In this document: one piece after another, positions 44,956 through 58,418 of the stretch | How positions within the stretch are numbered: the stretch's first letter is position 1 | Layout of the letters: every line of letters begins with the position of its first letter | Source: Hypericum androsaemum | Taxonomy: Eukaryota > Streptophyta > Magnoliopsida > Malpighiales > Hypericaceae | DNA length: 64,000 nucleotides | Direction of reading: 5' to 3' | NCBI GenBank assembly: GCA_963995505.1 | Contig: OZ023184.1 | Coordinates: 13,594,308 to 13,658,307 of the forward strand | Program-made: the position numbers and the translations under genes | The notes under the pieces: model-generated | The model's input: only the letters and a program-made list of their open reading frames with translations | What the model was told of the DNA's origin: nothing | Database searches by the model: none

Positions 44956-47900
44956 ATGTTCTCTGATTCAGCTATGTCTAATCCTGCGAATATTTCTGCC
45001 AACATTAATTCGATCCCCATGCTGAATGGCACAAATTTTAAGTCCTTGAAGGAGAACATACTTATAGTTCTTGGTGTTATGGACTTGGATTTTGCTATAA
45101 GGACTGACTGCCCTACAGCTTTGACAGCTGAGAGTGCCTCTGAACATAAGAGGGAGATAGAAAAATGGGAGCGGTCAAACAGAATGTGCATGATGATTAT
45201 AAAGAAAGCCATTCCTGAGGCATTTAGAGACACTACGTCAGAAAAAATTCTGACGGTTAAGGAATTCCTTGCCGATATTGAGACAAAGTTTGTCGAGAAC
45301 AAAAAAGCTAAAATTGGTACGCTCTTGACAAACCTTATTTCAATGAGGTATAAGGGTAAAGGCAACATCAGGGAGTACATCATGGAGATGTCTCATTTAA
45401 CTTCAAAGCTGAAAGCCCTCAAGCTTGAAATCTCTCAAGACTTGTTGGTGCATCTGGTTTTAATATCTCTTCCGGCACAGTTCAGTCAATTTAAGGTGAG
45501 CTATAACTGTCAGAAAGAGACCTGGTCTCTGAATGAGCTCATCTCTCACTATGTCCAGGAAGAGGAAAGGATGAAGTTAGACAGGACAAATGTTGCTAAT
45601 ATTGCTTTTACCCGTAAGGACAAAGGCAAGAAAAGGAAAAAGGATGCTGCAGATACAGCACTAGAAAAGAAACAACAAAAGAAAGCTGATGGCAAAGGTT
45701 GTTTCTTTTGTGGAGCTGAAGGACACATGAAGAAGCAGTGCACTAATTATCACGCTTGGCGTGCTAAGAAGGGTATGTTTCTTAACTTGGGTTGTTCTAC
45801 AGTAAATTTATCTTCGGTGCCTGGATACACTTGGTGGGTAGACTCTGGTGCTACTACTCACGTAAGTGTATCTATGCAGGGTTGCCTGAATTGTCGAAAG
45901 CCAAGTGATGCTGAAAGACTCATCTATGTGGGCGATGGCAATTCAGCTGAGGTTGAAGTGATAGGAACTTTTAGATTATTATTAAAGACTGGGTACTATT
46001 TGGATCTTTTGGAAATATTTGTGGTGCCGTCATTTAGGCAGAACTTGATTTCTATTCCCGCATTAGACAAATCTGGTTATTCTTGCTCTTTCGGGAATAG
46101 AAAATTTAGCTTGTTTCATGATTCAAATTTAGTTGGTTCTGGGTCTTTGTCGGTTTATGATAATCTATATTCAATTGATACAATCACTTCATATAACCAG
46201 TCCTTGCAATTCAGTACACGACCTCATAAGCGAAAGCTGACAAATGAGAATTCGGCTTCGCTATGGCACAAAAGGTTAGGTCATATCTCTCGAAAGAGGA
46301 TAGAAAGATTAGTGTCAAGCAAAATTTTAGACCCTTTAGATTATGCAGATTTTGACATTTGCATTAATTGTATAAAGGGAAAGGCAACCCATCAGAGACG
46401 ATATGATGCCAATAGAGCTGTAGATGTTTTGGATTTAATCCATACAGATGTATGTGGGCCATTTTCAACGGCAGGTTGGAATGGTCAACAATACTTTATA
46501 ACATTCACATATGATTTTTCAAGGTTTGGCTATATATATCTGATAAGTGAAAAGTCACAGTCATTGGACGTGTTCAAAAATTTTAAAGCCGAAGTTAAAA
46601 ATCAACTAGGCAAAAGGATTAAAAGCATCAGATCTGACCGTGGTGGTGAATACTATGGTAGATATGATGGTTCAGGTGAACAACGTCCAGGACCATTTGC
46701 TAGATTCCTAGAGGAATGCGGTATCGTCCCACAGTACACCATGCATGGCTCACCTGCCATGAATGGTGTTGCTGAAAGATGAAATAGAATGCTTAAGGAC
46801 ATGGTAAGGAGTATGATTTCTCACTCTACCTTACCTGAATCGCTTTGGGGAGAGGCACTTAAGACTGCAGTATATATTCTGAACAAAGTTCTAACTAAGG
46901 CAACAACCAAAACCCCATATGAAATATGGGTAGGCAAACCACCTAGTTTGAACCATTTTCATATCTGGGGATGTCCAGCTGAGGCAAGGCCTTACAAGCT
47001 AAATGAAAAGAAACTGGACTCAATGACGGTTAGTTGCTATTTTATTAGTTACTCTGAAAGATCCAGGGGTTATAAGTTCTACGATCCCACATCTAGATCA
47101 ATTTTTGAGTCAAGAAATGCCCGGTTCTTTGAGGATGTTGAGCTTTTGGGGGAAGATCAAGTAAGAGATATTTCTTTTGAGGAGGAATCAAGCACGATTC
47201 CTAATATTCCTTGTGACAATATGCAAATTTTAATACCTGTCATTACTTAAGAAGGAAATACAGAACCTCAAGAGGAGAATGTCGAACAACCTCCCATTCA
47301 AAGTGAGGTAATCATTCCTGATGAACAAGCTCTACCATCTCAAGAACCTATGCCATTAAGGAGATCCACTAGAGAAAGGAGGAATGCATTGTCAGATGAT
47401 TATCTTGTATTTCTCCATGAACATGAGTTTGACATTGGCATAAAGGAAGATGATCCAATCAACTTTGAAAAAGCCATGAAAAGTTCTGGATCTCTAGAGT
47501 GGATAAATGCCATGAATGAAGAGATGAAATCCATGAAGGACAATGACATTTGGGATCTTGTCTCATTGCCTGAAGGAACGAAACCTATTGGTTATAAATG
47601 GATATTTAAAACTAAGCGGGATTCGAAGGGTAATGTAGAAAGATATAAGGCTCGTCTTGTTGCAAAGGGTTTTACACAGAAAGAAGGCATTGATTATAAA
47701 GAGACTTTCTCTCCAGATTCTTCGAAAGACTCTTTTAGGGTTATAATGGCATTAGTGGCACATTTTAATCTTGAGTTGCATCAGATGGATGTTAAGACAG
47801 CTTTTCTTAATGGCGATATTGAGAAAACTATCTATATGGTGCAGTCAAAAAACTTTATTTCCGGAGATCCAAAGTCTATGGTTTGCAAACTTAAAAAATC

Positions 47901-49033
47901 CATCTATGGGCTTAAGCAAGCATCTCGACAATGGTATTTCAAGTTTCATCAAGTAATCAGCTCTTATGGTTTTAAGATGAATTTGGTTGATGAATGTATA
48001 TACCATAAGTTCTGTGGGAGCAAACATATTTTTCTAGTTTTGTATATGGATGACGTCTTGCTTGCCAGCAATGATATTGATATTTTGCATGACACCAAGA
48101 GATTTCTAGCTAAGAATTTTGAGATGAAAGATCTTGGTGATGCTTCTTTTGTTTTAGGAATCCAGATATACCGAGATCGTTCTCGATGTATTCTTGGATT
48201 ATCACAAAAGGCCTATATTAAAAAGGTTCTTAAGAGATATGGCATGCAAGATTGCAGATCGGGTGATACCCCTGTGGCTAAGGGAGACAAGTTTAGTCTC
48301 GAACAATGTCCTAAGAATATTTTAGAGAAAGACGAAATGCATCAATTTCCATATGCTTCAGCAGTTGAAAGTCTGATGTATGCTCAAGTTTGTACACGTC
48401 CTGACATTGCGTTCATTACAGGAATGTTGGGTAGATATTTGAGTAATCCAGGATTAGATCATTGAAAAGTAGTCAAAAGAGTCACGAGGTACTTACAGAG
48501 AACAAAAGGGTACATGCTCACATATAGGAAGTCAGATCAACTTGAGATCGTTGGATACTCTGACTCAGATTATGCTGGATGCCAAGATAGCATGAAATCC
48601 ACATCTGGTTATGTCTTTCTGCTTGCTGGAGGAGTAGTCTCCTGGAAGAGTGCTAAACAGTCAATTATAGCATCCTCTACTATGGTAGCAGAATTCATAG
48701 CATGTAATGAGACATCTAGTCAAGGAATATGACTGCGAAACTTTGTCACGGGACTGTGAATAGTGGGAGGCATTGAAAACCTCTCAAACTATTTTGTGAC
48801 AACAAGTCTGCAGTCATGTATTGTATTCTAATAACAATAGGAGCTCTATAAAGTCAAAGCATATAGATATCAAGTTTCTAGTTGTTAAAGAAAGAATACA
48901 GGATGGTCAGTTATCTATAGAACATATTGGGACAAACTCCATGATAGCGGATCCACTTACAAAGGGATTGACACCCAAGGTGGTTCATGAGCATACAGCT
49001 CGTATGTGTGTCATATTCATTGAGGATATTTAG
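44956..49033 (+). pseudogene. copia gag-pol polyprotein, broken
   Basis: From ATG 44956: gag, a zinc knuckle CFFCGAEGHMKKQC (45700-45741), protease with intact DSG (45841-45849), integrase HHCC site (about 46261-46385) and core (DRGGEYY at about 46638), reverse transcriptase with YMDD (48043-48054) and RNase H to 49033. In-frame stops occur at 46780, 47248, 48463 and 48730, with another near 48757. A one-base loss near 48780 and a two-base gain near 48823 shift the frame in RNase H. Gag, protease and most of integrase remain in one uninterrupted frame (613 codons). Confidence 0.93.
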
Positions 49034-49452
49034 TTTCAGTGAAAGTTTGTCATTTGGATGTTCTGATGGATATGTTTTAGTTATTTCAGTTTATAGATAT
49101 TATGAGGTTGTTTTCTGCAGAAATACATTTTGAAGTTTTATCCATACTTTGATTTTGTTTGGTTGATCTCACTAAAGTTTTAAGGTTGGACTAGTTAGAA
49201 ATAGACATGTTTAGATCACATTACATGAAATTTCTATGCTACACATCCACATCATAATCTATGTCATTCAATTATATCGCATTGTGACCATTGTTGGGTC
49301 GAGTTACAAAAATGAATGTAACAAAGGCTTCTTTGATCCTATGTTGATATGATTGATGGACGAGATTGGTTGTAGATGCATTTCAGTAATGACAGCAATA
49401 TGAGCTCAATAAGGTATCTGTTAAGGTTGCACATATAGCCCAAGTGGGAGAT

Positions 49453-49898
49453 TGTTGGATCCTTAATCCAACATTGGGCTTACATATGAAATAATCATAT
49501 AATGAGTTGTCATATTCGGCTGAGCCCACTTGAAAGTGATCAAGTAAGTATTCGGACTTTAATGTATCTAGTATGGTGCGAACCTTTAATGTGTAGAGAC
49601 ATTAAGTAAATTACTTGTTTTGTTATGGGCAAAATGATAATTTACCAAATATGAGTTTTCCCTATATAAGGAGGGTCTTGGTCCCCGGGTTAGACAACAC
49701 CGTCACACTACACTTCCCATTGAGTTTAGGTGAGAGAAAGCTGAAGAAATTCTCTCAAGGTTTGTCGTAACCTGGAAGGCCAACCCGTCTTCCCGGATCA
49801 GAGCTGCGCTATGAATTCAGGTATGCTTCCGTATTCAGTTTTGTCTTGATAATTTACATGAGATCTTGGGATATGGATTAAGGTTAATTAATCCAACA
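49453..49898 (+). repeat. 3' LTR of the second copia element
   Basis: Second 446-bp copy. Sequence 49034-49440 before it is the non-coding 3' internal tail. Confidence 0.95.
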
Positions 49899-49985
49899 GA
49901 AGGTGCACCTGGATCACCTCCTTTTTACGGAAAGATAATGTTTGTTGCATATGTTGGTTTAACACCGTTTCACACTCAAAATTGA
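49899..49985 (+). pseudogene. plastid 16S rRNA 3' end and spacer relic, right part
   Basis: GAAGGTGCACCTGGATCACC, followed by TCCTTTTT, is the 3' end of 16S rRNA with the anti-Shine-Dalgarno core. It is followed by spacer-like AGATAATGTTTGTTG and GGTTTAACACCGTTTCACAC, as in plastid DNA. Several changes mark it as a nuclear relic. A mitochondrial source is less likely because the spacer looks plastid-like. Confidence 0.75.
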
Positions 49986-50039
49986 AAATGATAATGAGCA
50001 TGATTCGAGTAGGATCCATAGTACCGAAATCTTTACTAT

Positions 50040-50185
50040 CTTTTCTAAGGTGTCTAAGCCAAAGTGACGAGGTCTTCGAGGTGGTACATGCCTATAGATC
50101 CAGAAAAATCAAAGTTTGCTAAAGCATCGGTACAACTATTAGCTGCACGATGTACTTGAAAGGCAAAAGAACATTTGTATCTCGA
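50040..50185 (-). pseudogene. LINE-type RNase H tail relic
   Basis: Minus-strand translation gives VHRAANSCTDALANF, matching the REANSCADALAN end of plant LINE RNase H domains. The catalytic part is missing. Confidence 0.6.
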
Positions 50186-50189
50186 TAAG

Positions 50190-53100
50190 AGGAGCGTGCT
50201 ATCAAGACGAGTCTCCAGAAAAAGAGCAAGCTATCAAAATCATGAAATTGGCTTTTCTTATGGGTTGTACTTGGGAAGATGACACGTCAAATATCTTTAA
50301 ACGGATCAAGGAATTGGTACGAGGAAATGGAAAAGGCCAACCTAAATCCTTTTATCTTCCATGAGGCCCGGTCCGAGTGTATCGACTTTATGGGATTTTG
50401 GGGTAAATATTTGGTGGAACTAAATTGCGGATATTTTTTGGGGATCAAGTACTATATAACGTTTATCATAGTTTAGTTTTGATACTTAGATATCTAGTAT
50501 TTTTGGTGTCATATTTTTGGTCTAGTTGATGTAATCATTTTTGGTGTTTATTTTGAAAAGTAACACAACCTTATCCCAAAAAAATGTTGTTTCTGAGAGG
50601 ATACAACGCATTGGGCTAGCGGCCAGTGGCTTCCTGAATCTAGGTGACATGCCCTAACTTTTTTTTAGAAGAACAACACCTGATTATATTAAAGTCCTGA
50701 GTAAGAAAGACATTACACAAAAGAGCTCGTAATTTAATTTTGAGGGTGGATGTTGTACCTAATTGGGCAAACCAAGTCACTTCTTAGATCAAGTCCCAAT
50801 TCAATAGACCACTTCATTTACCCTCTACGAAATATAGCCGAGAGTACATGGGGCATTTTTTAATCGCCCTACTAATCAACGTGGCTGACATGCCCAAACT
50901 GGCGACCCACTTGGATCTAAGGATGCTTTTGAGCTTTTGAACTTTCATTCCCTAGTGGAGTTATTATACTTCAAATCTAACTTTAACCTGATTAAAAAAT
51001 CTAATTTGGCGGTGATGTTACATTTTTTAATAAATATAATTTTTTTATCCTTAAAAATTGGAATCCTAATTCTTAAATCACAACCTCAAATTTTCATCCT
51101 AGCCACCTGAGAGCCGCCTAAAAATGGCGAGTTGGGATGAGATTCTACATTTAAGTTTTCTTACCTTAAACAAGAAAATTAGAAATTGAATACTTGTTTA
51201 AAAATATCCTATTATCTTTTTTTATAAGTACATCAAGCGTTGGATAGAAGTTCCATTCATCACGATTATTTCAAATTTTCAAAGCTATTCTACTGTAATT
51301 AATATTTTTTGTATGAATTCAAAGCTATTATATTACAGCAGTCAATTATGGGCACGTGTCCAAGACTAAACCAATCTTCTCATTCAAAAGATGATACTTT
51401 GGAAATAATTTTTTAACATGAACTTACAAGAGTGCTGGTCTTTTTGGACATCCTCATATATAGCAAAATGTCCAAAAACAAAAAACAAAAACAAAAAATG
51501 TTGCATTAGGTTAATTTCCACGTTCCAAAAAATATTTCACAAAGAGCGGCAAAAAATTGACGTAAAAATATGAAATTAAATCATTGTAAGACCAAGGGCA
51601 CCTTTTTATGTTAAAAAGATTGAAATTAAGCTAAAAATTTAAAAAATTCTCAAAAGCGGAAACATTTTTTGTACATTTCTAGTATCGAAATTACTTTGAA
51701 CAATTGCGATGTTTATGCTATAACGTCAACATTTTATTAAATAATTTGCGATGTTTAGAACTAAACGTAGAAATTTGTCAATTTTATCTTTTCTAAATAC
51801 AATATTGATCCTTAATTTGTACCTATTTTCACATTTGACTAGCAATTTCAAATTTATAGAGAAATTAAGATATCAAAAATGACGTTGTTCCAATAGACCA
51901 AATTTCTTGTAGGGGTTGTCTTTTGTAATGATAATTTAGTCTCTCCATAGTCCAAGTAACTATTATTTTAAATCTTAATATTTTCAACGATGTTGCAATG
52001 GCAATTATAATAAACCAACAACCAAGATATGCAAACACAAGTGTGAATTGACAGTAATTAACAATTTATGAAAAGATTACGAGTTCTGGTTATAATTTTT
52101 AATGCCAGAGGGAGTGATTAAGAAGATCCTTGACTTTGCAAAGTCAAAGTCTTCTCTCTTTTAGCTGTTCATATCATTGATGTAAATAGCGTTTTAGGAA
52201 ACATGGTTATGTAATATGAACGGCTAACCAGATTGAGATGAGGGGGCAAGTGGCTAATCATATTATTATTTTTATACCACTTTATATTTGAATATTTACT
52301 AAACTAATTAAATACAGATTCGATAATATTTAAGACGATATGTTCCTAAAGAAACTAAAACAAGTCTCCAAAGAGTGCTTGTTTAATAATGTTCTCTCAA
52401 TAATTAATTAACACACTACATTTCTAAAAAAGCTAGAATAACTCTCCAAAGAATGATCATTGGTAAATGAGATTATTAGTTAATTAGTAATCTTCACTTT
52501 AACTTATGATAAACTGCGAATAAATTATTCCAAGTTGGAAAATTACACTAAACAATTGCTGCAAGTTTATCCATGGTTTTTCCAACGTAAATATTATTTT
52601 TAGTTGCTAATCAACAGAAAGGAAAAAATCGTGGACCACAAATCAATTCAAGGTTATTTTTGCGAAAATCCTCTACGAAAAGTCTGAACCCAAAAATATT
52701 ATAGTGTGCATCAGTTTTCATGACGAAAGTGCCAAAACATTTGGAATCTATAATTGTTTATACAAATTCGTCTAATAAAATTTTCATTTTCATGCATAGT
52801 CAGCTTTTGTTGATCCTTAATTGTTTTTTATATGCTGAATAAAATGGGTTACGTTTCTGCGAAATGCTAGGCTAGCTCTTTGGTGTTCTACCACGAAAAT
52901 GTTAAAAAAAGTTGAAAAGTCAAAAATAATCCTGTTACCAATTATTGTTCCTTATATTTAGCTTCATTTTACGATATTTAAATTTAATTTAACATATGTT
53001 TTGCAATTTTTGTCGACTTGTCACCAATTATTGTTCGGGCATTCTCTGGTGAAAATCCAAGAATTTTCAAACTAAATTAATTTTTATTTGTAAGGTAACT

Positions 53101-54540
53101 ATGAATACAAAAGGGTCATTAATCAATTTTTTTTTTGCCAATTGTAGCTCAATGACACAAGTAAAAATCTAGGAGGTCCGGTTGGCATTTTTATTGTGTA
53201 AAATTTTACCTTTCAAAAAAAAGTTTGAAATTTTTTTTTCATTACATCAAGAGTCCTGTACTAAGGCAGCCGAACAAAGTCACCATCAACTTTGTCGAAT
53301 AATCCCTTTTTGATAGAAGTGTTAAATACATGTTATAAATTTTTTGACACCTTTCAAAAATTTTATTGGGTTCGAGTATGGATTAATTGACTTAGTAAAT
53401 ATCTGAATACTAGATAGTATCAATCAATAAAATAAATGTTTTCCCCCTAGAGATAAACATTTTTGTCTCAACAAATGATCACGACATGATCATCCTCTCT
53501 GTTTGCTCTGATTCATTTATATTGATCCCAATTACGGCTGGTTAATTGAACTTGGCTCTTATCCAATTGGGCTTCTATTAGTAACCCCAATTAATTGAAG
53601 CACCACCAATAATATCTAAACCCAAAAGGATCCAAGACAGATAAAAATAACTGAGCTTAAAAAAAGTGGGAGAACCAGTTATGGCATAAATTGATAGTTG
53701 ATAATTTTTTTAGTTTAATCAAAATATCTCAAAATTTATAAATAAAGGTGTATCAAAGCTCGGCAAGGAATATTGTTATCCGAATTTAACTCGAGTCTAA
53801 ATTAATACATCAACTAATATATTAGATACAAGTGAGAGGAAAAAGTGCCAAGAGAATCAATGAAGATATTAAAGGCAATTCAAGTACTACAGACAGGCTC
53901 ACAGGTTTACAGCTGATGCAACTATGCAACCACCACGACAGAAATTAGTAGAACTGGCAAGAAAGATCCGGTACATGCAGGTCCCAACTGCTTGTACTTG
54001 CAACCACGTAAACAAGTGGGCCCCCAGTTTCCGAATAGTTTATATTAATTCATACTTATTAGGTAATAATTATACCGAAAAAAACTTATTAGATAGTAAT
54101 ATTTCGATCAGAGAAAATAAGACTATAAAATCTATCATAAATTTTGTAATTAAAATTAAGTATAACAAGTCATATTTTTTGTAGAAGTTTTCTTCTCCTC
54201 GATTTGTTTTTTTTAAATCACATGTACGCAGACATCGGTTAGACTAACTAATTCAAATTCGAGTCAGATAAGATATCGCAAAGCTCTATTTAATACTATT
54301 GTATTAAAAAAAAATTGGTATCTATATTTAATAAGTCGATTTATCCAAATTCGAGTCGGGTAAAATATTTGAGAGGTTAGAACATTCTGCTGACAAGTAT
54401 TTAACTCTATTGCTATTACGTTTCCAAAAAAAAATTTTAAGAAGGAATATTTCAGAAACTCAAATTTTAAACCTAATTAAACTAAAATAATCCATTATAA
54501 TAACTAATTGAACAAGTGTATCGTTTCTTCTCGGTTTGGT
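50190..54540. other. long AT-rich intergenic stretch, no gene seen
   Basis: I read this stretch on both strands and found only short, composition-driven reading frames. No LTR pair, inverted terminal repeat or gene family is recognisable. It is probably old decayed repeat DNA. Confidence 0.4.
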
Positions 54541-54790
54541 TTAACACGAGGCTCATGAGCTATCTGTTTTGGGGCCTGTCAAGTAACAAGCCACGTGATT
54601 GCCCAATCGTCGTGGACGTGGGAGCAGGAGCGTTGCCCACTTGCAGCCGTGCGTACGTACGATATCGACGCCAGAGGGGCCCACCGGGCCGACACGAGGC
54701 TCGTGTGATCTCTCTGGTTCCCATGACGTGATCATCTTCCGTGCGTCTGATCTGATCCTTCACGTGCACATCCGACGGTTGCTGCTTTTC
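54540..54790. promoter_or_regulatory. GC-rich island with G-box/ABRE-type motifs
   Basis: In otherwise AT-rich DNA this block holds CACGTG (54592-54597), ACGTGG (54616-54621), TGACGTGA (54724-54731) and CACGTG (54761-54766). Part of it is duplicated about 150 bp apart (CACGAGGCTC at 54545 and 54695). It looks like a promoter, but I see no coding sequence beside it on either strand. Confidence 0.35.
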
Positions 54791-54799
54791 CACCAGGAA

Positions 54800-57700
54800 A
54801 CCTACGCGCTGAGATTTTTTTCTTCGTTACTATTATTATTTTCAAGACAACACTTTTTTTTTAATAGAAAGTATACGATATTGATGATTATGATTTCTTA
54901 TGAGGTTTTGACGTGTAATAAAGTATGAACACCCAATTTTGAAGATTGGGTCTGTTTGTAAAAAGGTATGCTTCGTTATTTTTTTAAAATGAATAGTATA
55001 ATATGAATATCTATAAGAGATCATAAAAACAATACAAGTGTAGTTTTTGAACAATCAAGCTTTTTGATCCGGCTATCATTTGGACAATAATCTATCATCA
55101 ATAGAAACTTCATCTGAAAAATGGATGAATTTTTCAACAATATATGTGCAATAATGAATATCAAAACATAAAATGACATGACCAAAAATAACAACTCTCA
55201 TGAGAAAAGCTTAATTTATTTTTGTATTCAGCACCTGTTACTGAGAAAAATTTGAGCCGAATATGATATTTGAAAAGTGACAAATTTTTTTTAACAAGTA
55301 TTTAATTTGAGAAAGGATTATAAGAGTATGTACTACACACATCACAGTTGTTGGACATACAAGGGTTAACCCACATTTAGCAATCTAAGAAATAATTTTA
55401 AGAATAAATTATTTAGCACTTAGTATATTTTTTTAGCGTGATTGGAATTTGAAAACCCCATTTGTCCAATGTTGGAGACGACGTAGGTGGGGCAACTAAC
55501 CGAGAAAAACGTACAGGGGTTAAGCCTCAAGTTACAAGGGAAGCTTGTAGGCAGAAGGGGACTTTGGGATATAGAGAGAACAATGATTAAAACTCTTTAT
55601 TTCTTATCTTTTTAATGACCTCTTTAGTTAGAATGATTTAATTGATATTTGGTACCATATTGAAATATAAGTGTTTGGTAAATTTTATATGTCTATAGCT
55701 TAAAATTATTATTTTTAAAACAATATATATAGATTTTTTCGAACATAATAAGAAAATTTTCCAAAAACCTATATTTTCATTAAATAAATAATTTAAAAAT
55801 TATATACATAAAATTATGGTTTTTTTTCATTTAGTTATATGCAGTTATTTGTTGACAGTTAAAATTAACGTAATATATTACTAAATATAATATTTTTGTA
55901 CCATCTATTTAACTGGGATGAATTATTTTTTAGTTAATTGGTATTTAATATATTTTTTTGCTACTACATTATCTATACTAAAATATTTATCTTTCATCTT
56001 CCAATCCTTGCCACCCCTTTCTATTTTATTTTCCATTTTCACCCTCCAGTATTTTTCTAACGAGTAGTCTCAATTTTTTTATACAATATAATAGGACACT
56101 CTTCTATTGTATCGACTAATCCAAGTTCGAAACTTCTAAGTAAAACCATAACGATCATTCATCAATTAATTTAAGTCTTATTGATAATAGTTTAGAATAG
56201 TTGTTTTAACCTCTTACATTCAAAATTGAGATTGGGAATTTTTTTAAGCGTGACTCTGTCATTAATATTGTTTATATTCGATAGAATTGAATCGAATAAC
56301 GAACACACGCTTGAGTCTCAGTACCCTTTCTCTTGTCACGATGTACAAAAAGGCATGCACGCCTTTGTTCGTGGTAGCCATGACATTTGGTGTTCTGTCT
56401 TTCTTCTCAACATAATGTTTCCCTTATAAAGAACATTCCTAATACGCGGATTCTAGCAATCATGGACCAACCCAGGAATAAAAAAATTCCGGCATTTAAT
56501 TTTAGCTGATTATCTTATTTCAGTACAAGATTTCATGGTCCTCGTATAGTTTCGATCAATTTATTGCACGTCTTCTTTTCTGAAACATTTTAATATTCAG
56601 ATATTCAGTTGATTAATCCAAATCTGATTCTCAAAAAATTTCAAATGATGACATACATCTCCCTACTACTATATAACACGGTTTCAATTACATTGCTAGA
56701 AATTGAGAGCTAGGCTCTAAAATCATCTATCAAATTTAACACCGTTGATTAGATGATTGGTAGTAATTCATCGAACCTGTCTCTCTACCCAAGGTTTTAA
56801 TAAAAGTATTTTTTTTATAAGTAGAGATTTTATTAATAAAGTAACAATAATAACAAGGTTACACCATAGAACAATCACAAGGGGTGACCAATGAGCCCAC
56901 TACATGGATTCACATGACTCCAGAATAAGAACTAGATGATCGTCTTAGTAGAATTGGACCAATACAATTACTCTCAAATGTTGAGGATGGAATGAATAAC
57001 AAACTCGTAACTTCTCGTAGTTTCAATCTTTGAGTAATTTTTTAAAACCATGTTGCTACCACGATTGAGACTAATTTATAAAACTGATTTGAAGAAAGCC
57101 GACAATCCAACCCAAATCTTAGTGCTGGATTTATAATTCTCGTAATTTATTTCCTCAATTTCTTGAAGTAACTATTCTTGCAAGTGGTTGAGCGGCATAA
57201 GATTTTCCGAACAACGAGAATTAGTTCAGGTTTAAACGTATAACCTCCAACCCAAATCATTGAAGTCCAACGCAAATTACAAGCCTCCTACTTCTTTGTC
57301 ATAGGGGAGTACATATAAGAATTTAATATTTAAAATATAGATTTTAAAATTTAGAACAAAATTCTTATTTTCACCTCCAAGGCTCCAACCAAGAGGGTTA
57401 GAATCAAATACATATATCCAACCTTAAGATAATAGGTACTTGGATTTTGAATATTTATAATACACAAGTTTTAACTTCGCGAACGTGCGATGAAACGAAG
57501 GTCGTAAGAGATCAACAATGGGCTGTGTTGAAAATACAAATTCGTTCACACTGAGATAAACTCTTATTAATTAATTTCAATCTCTTGTTATGTATAGACC
57601 ACCCTCCATCAAATTGCAAATTATATATCAGCTAAATTAAAAGGGACCATTTGCTTCCCCTACTTCATTATTGGATTATTTTGCCACTTTCGCTAGCTAG

Positions 57701-57800
57701 ACAAGGATTGATACAAATCCTATATAAGCAGACAGCTAGTTTTTATATTTAATTTTCATCTACTTGTCCCCCTCACACTGCAACATTATTTAACCTTTTC
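54800..57800. other. AT-rich intergenic, upstream of the VQ gene
   Basis: No gene recognised. A fragment at about 57415-57500 (CCAACCTTAAGATAATAGG...CGAACGTGCGATGAAACG) belongs to the same repeat as 59663-59975. Confidence 0.4.
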
Positions 57801-57822
57801 CTCATGTTTACCATTCCTCCTC

Positions 57823-57894
57823 TATATATAAACAAACCCTTCTCCTCTCTTCCCCAACTAAAAAACTACATTAACTCTCTCTCTCTCTCTCTCT
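57823..57894 (+). promoter_or_regulatory. VQ gene TATA box and CT-rich leader
   Basis: TATATATAAA (57823-57832) lies about 83 bp before the ATG. A (CT)10 run (57875-57894) falls within the predicted 5' UTR. Confidence 0.65.
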
Positions 57895-57914
57895 AAAAAG
57901 GGTTCATCACAAAA

Positions 57915-58418
57915 ATGGAGGGTATCAATATGATCATGAAGAAACAACAACAACCAAGTTCACCACCACTTTCCTTGCACAAGGACTCCCAGACAATATC
58001 CAAGGCAAAGCCTCCAAAGATACGCATAATTCACATATTCGCACCGGAGATCATCAAGACAGACGTCGACAACTTCAGGGAGCTGGTCCAGAGGCTCACC
58101 GGGAAGCCGACAGAGAAGGTGCAGTCCAGGAAGAAAGCCCCCAGGATGTCCTCAAGGAGCCACCACCCAAAGAGCAACCTTTGTGATCAACACCAAGTGC
58201 TGGCAAAGAAGCTGGAGCTGAGGAATGAGTTTGGGAGATTCTTAGGGGTCAAAGATGAAGAGGAGGAGATGGTGATGTGGAATGGTGCAAGTTCAGGAGG
58301 GTTCTTAAGTGGGTTCTCAGAGATGGATGGGTTTGGTGAATTCCCTTTGATGCCTATGGCTATGGATGCTAATCATCATTTCCAGCTGCATGGGTTTGAA
58401 GAGTCTCAACTTGCTTAA
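57915..58418 (+). CDS. VQ-motif protein, 167 aa, intronless
   Basis: The VQ core FRELVQRLTG spans residues 54-63, preceded by a basic and hydrophobic stretch (PPKIRIIHIFAPEIIKTD, 33-50) usual for one VQ subgroup. The rest is low-complexity: an N-terminal Gln/Pro/Ser part, a Lys/Arg/Ser/His-rich middle (69-87) that could serve in nuclear import, an acidic EEEEM run (115-119) and a Gly/Phe/Met-rich tail. VQ proteins bind WRKY transcription factors in the nucleus (some act in plastids) and modulate defence, growth and seed development. The single exon is normal for the family. The start fits: ATG follows AAAA, with a TATA box and CT leader upstream. Which WRKY partner it uses cannot be told from sequence. 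Confidence 0.93.
   Translation: MEGINMIMKKQQQPSSPPLSLHKDSQTISKAKPPKIRIIHIFAPEIIKTDVDNFRELVQRLTGKPTEKVQSRKKAPRMSSRSHHPKSNLCDQHQVLAKKLELRNEFGRFLGVKDEEEEMVMWNGASSGGFLSGFSEMDGFGEFPLMPMAMDANHHFQLHGFEESQLA

Larger units (their letters stand above)
43208..49898 (+). mobile_element. Ty1/copia LTR retrotransposon, full length, inactive
   Basis: LTRs of 446 bp each (43208-43653 and 49453-49898) are flanked by a perfect GAAGG duplication (43203-43207 and 49899-49903). A primer site TGGTATCAGAGC (43656-43667) fits initiator tRNA-Met, and a purine-rich CAAGTGGGAGAT precedes the 3' LTR. By eye the LTRs differ at about 20 of 446 sites (4-5%), which under commonly used plant rates would mean an age of one to two million years. 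Internal genes are in copia order. It is dead through several stops and a frameshift. Confidence 0.95.
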
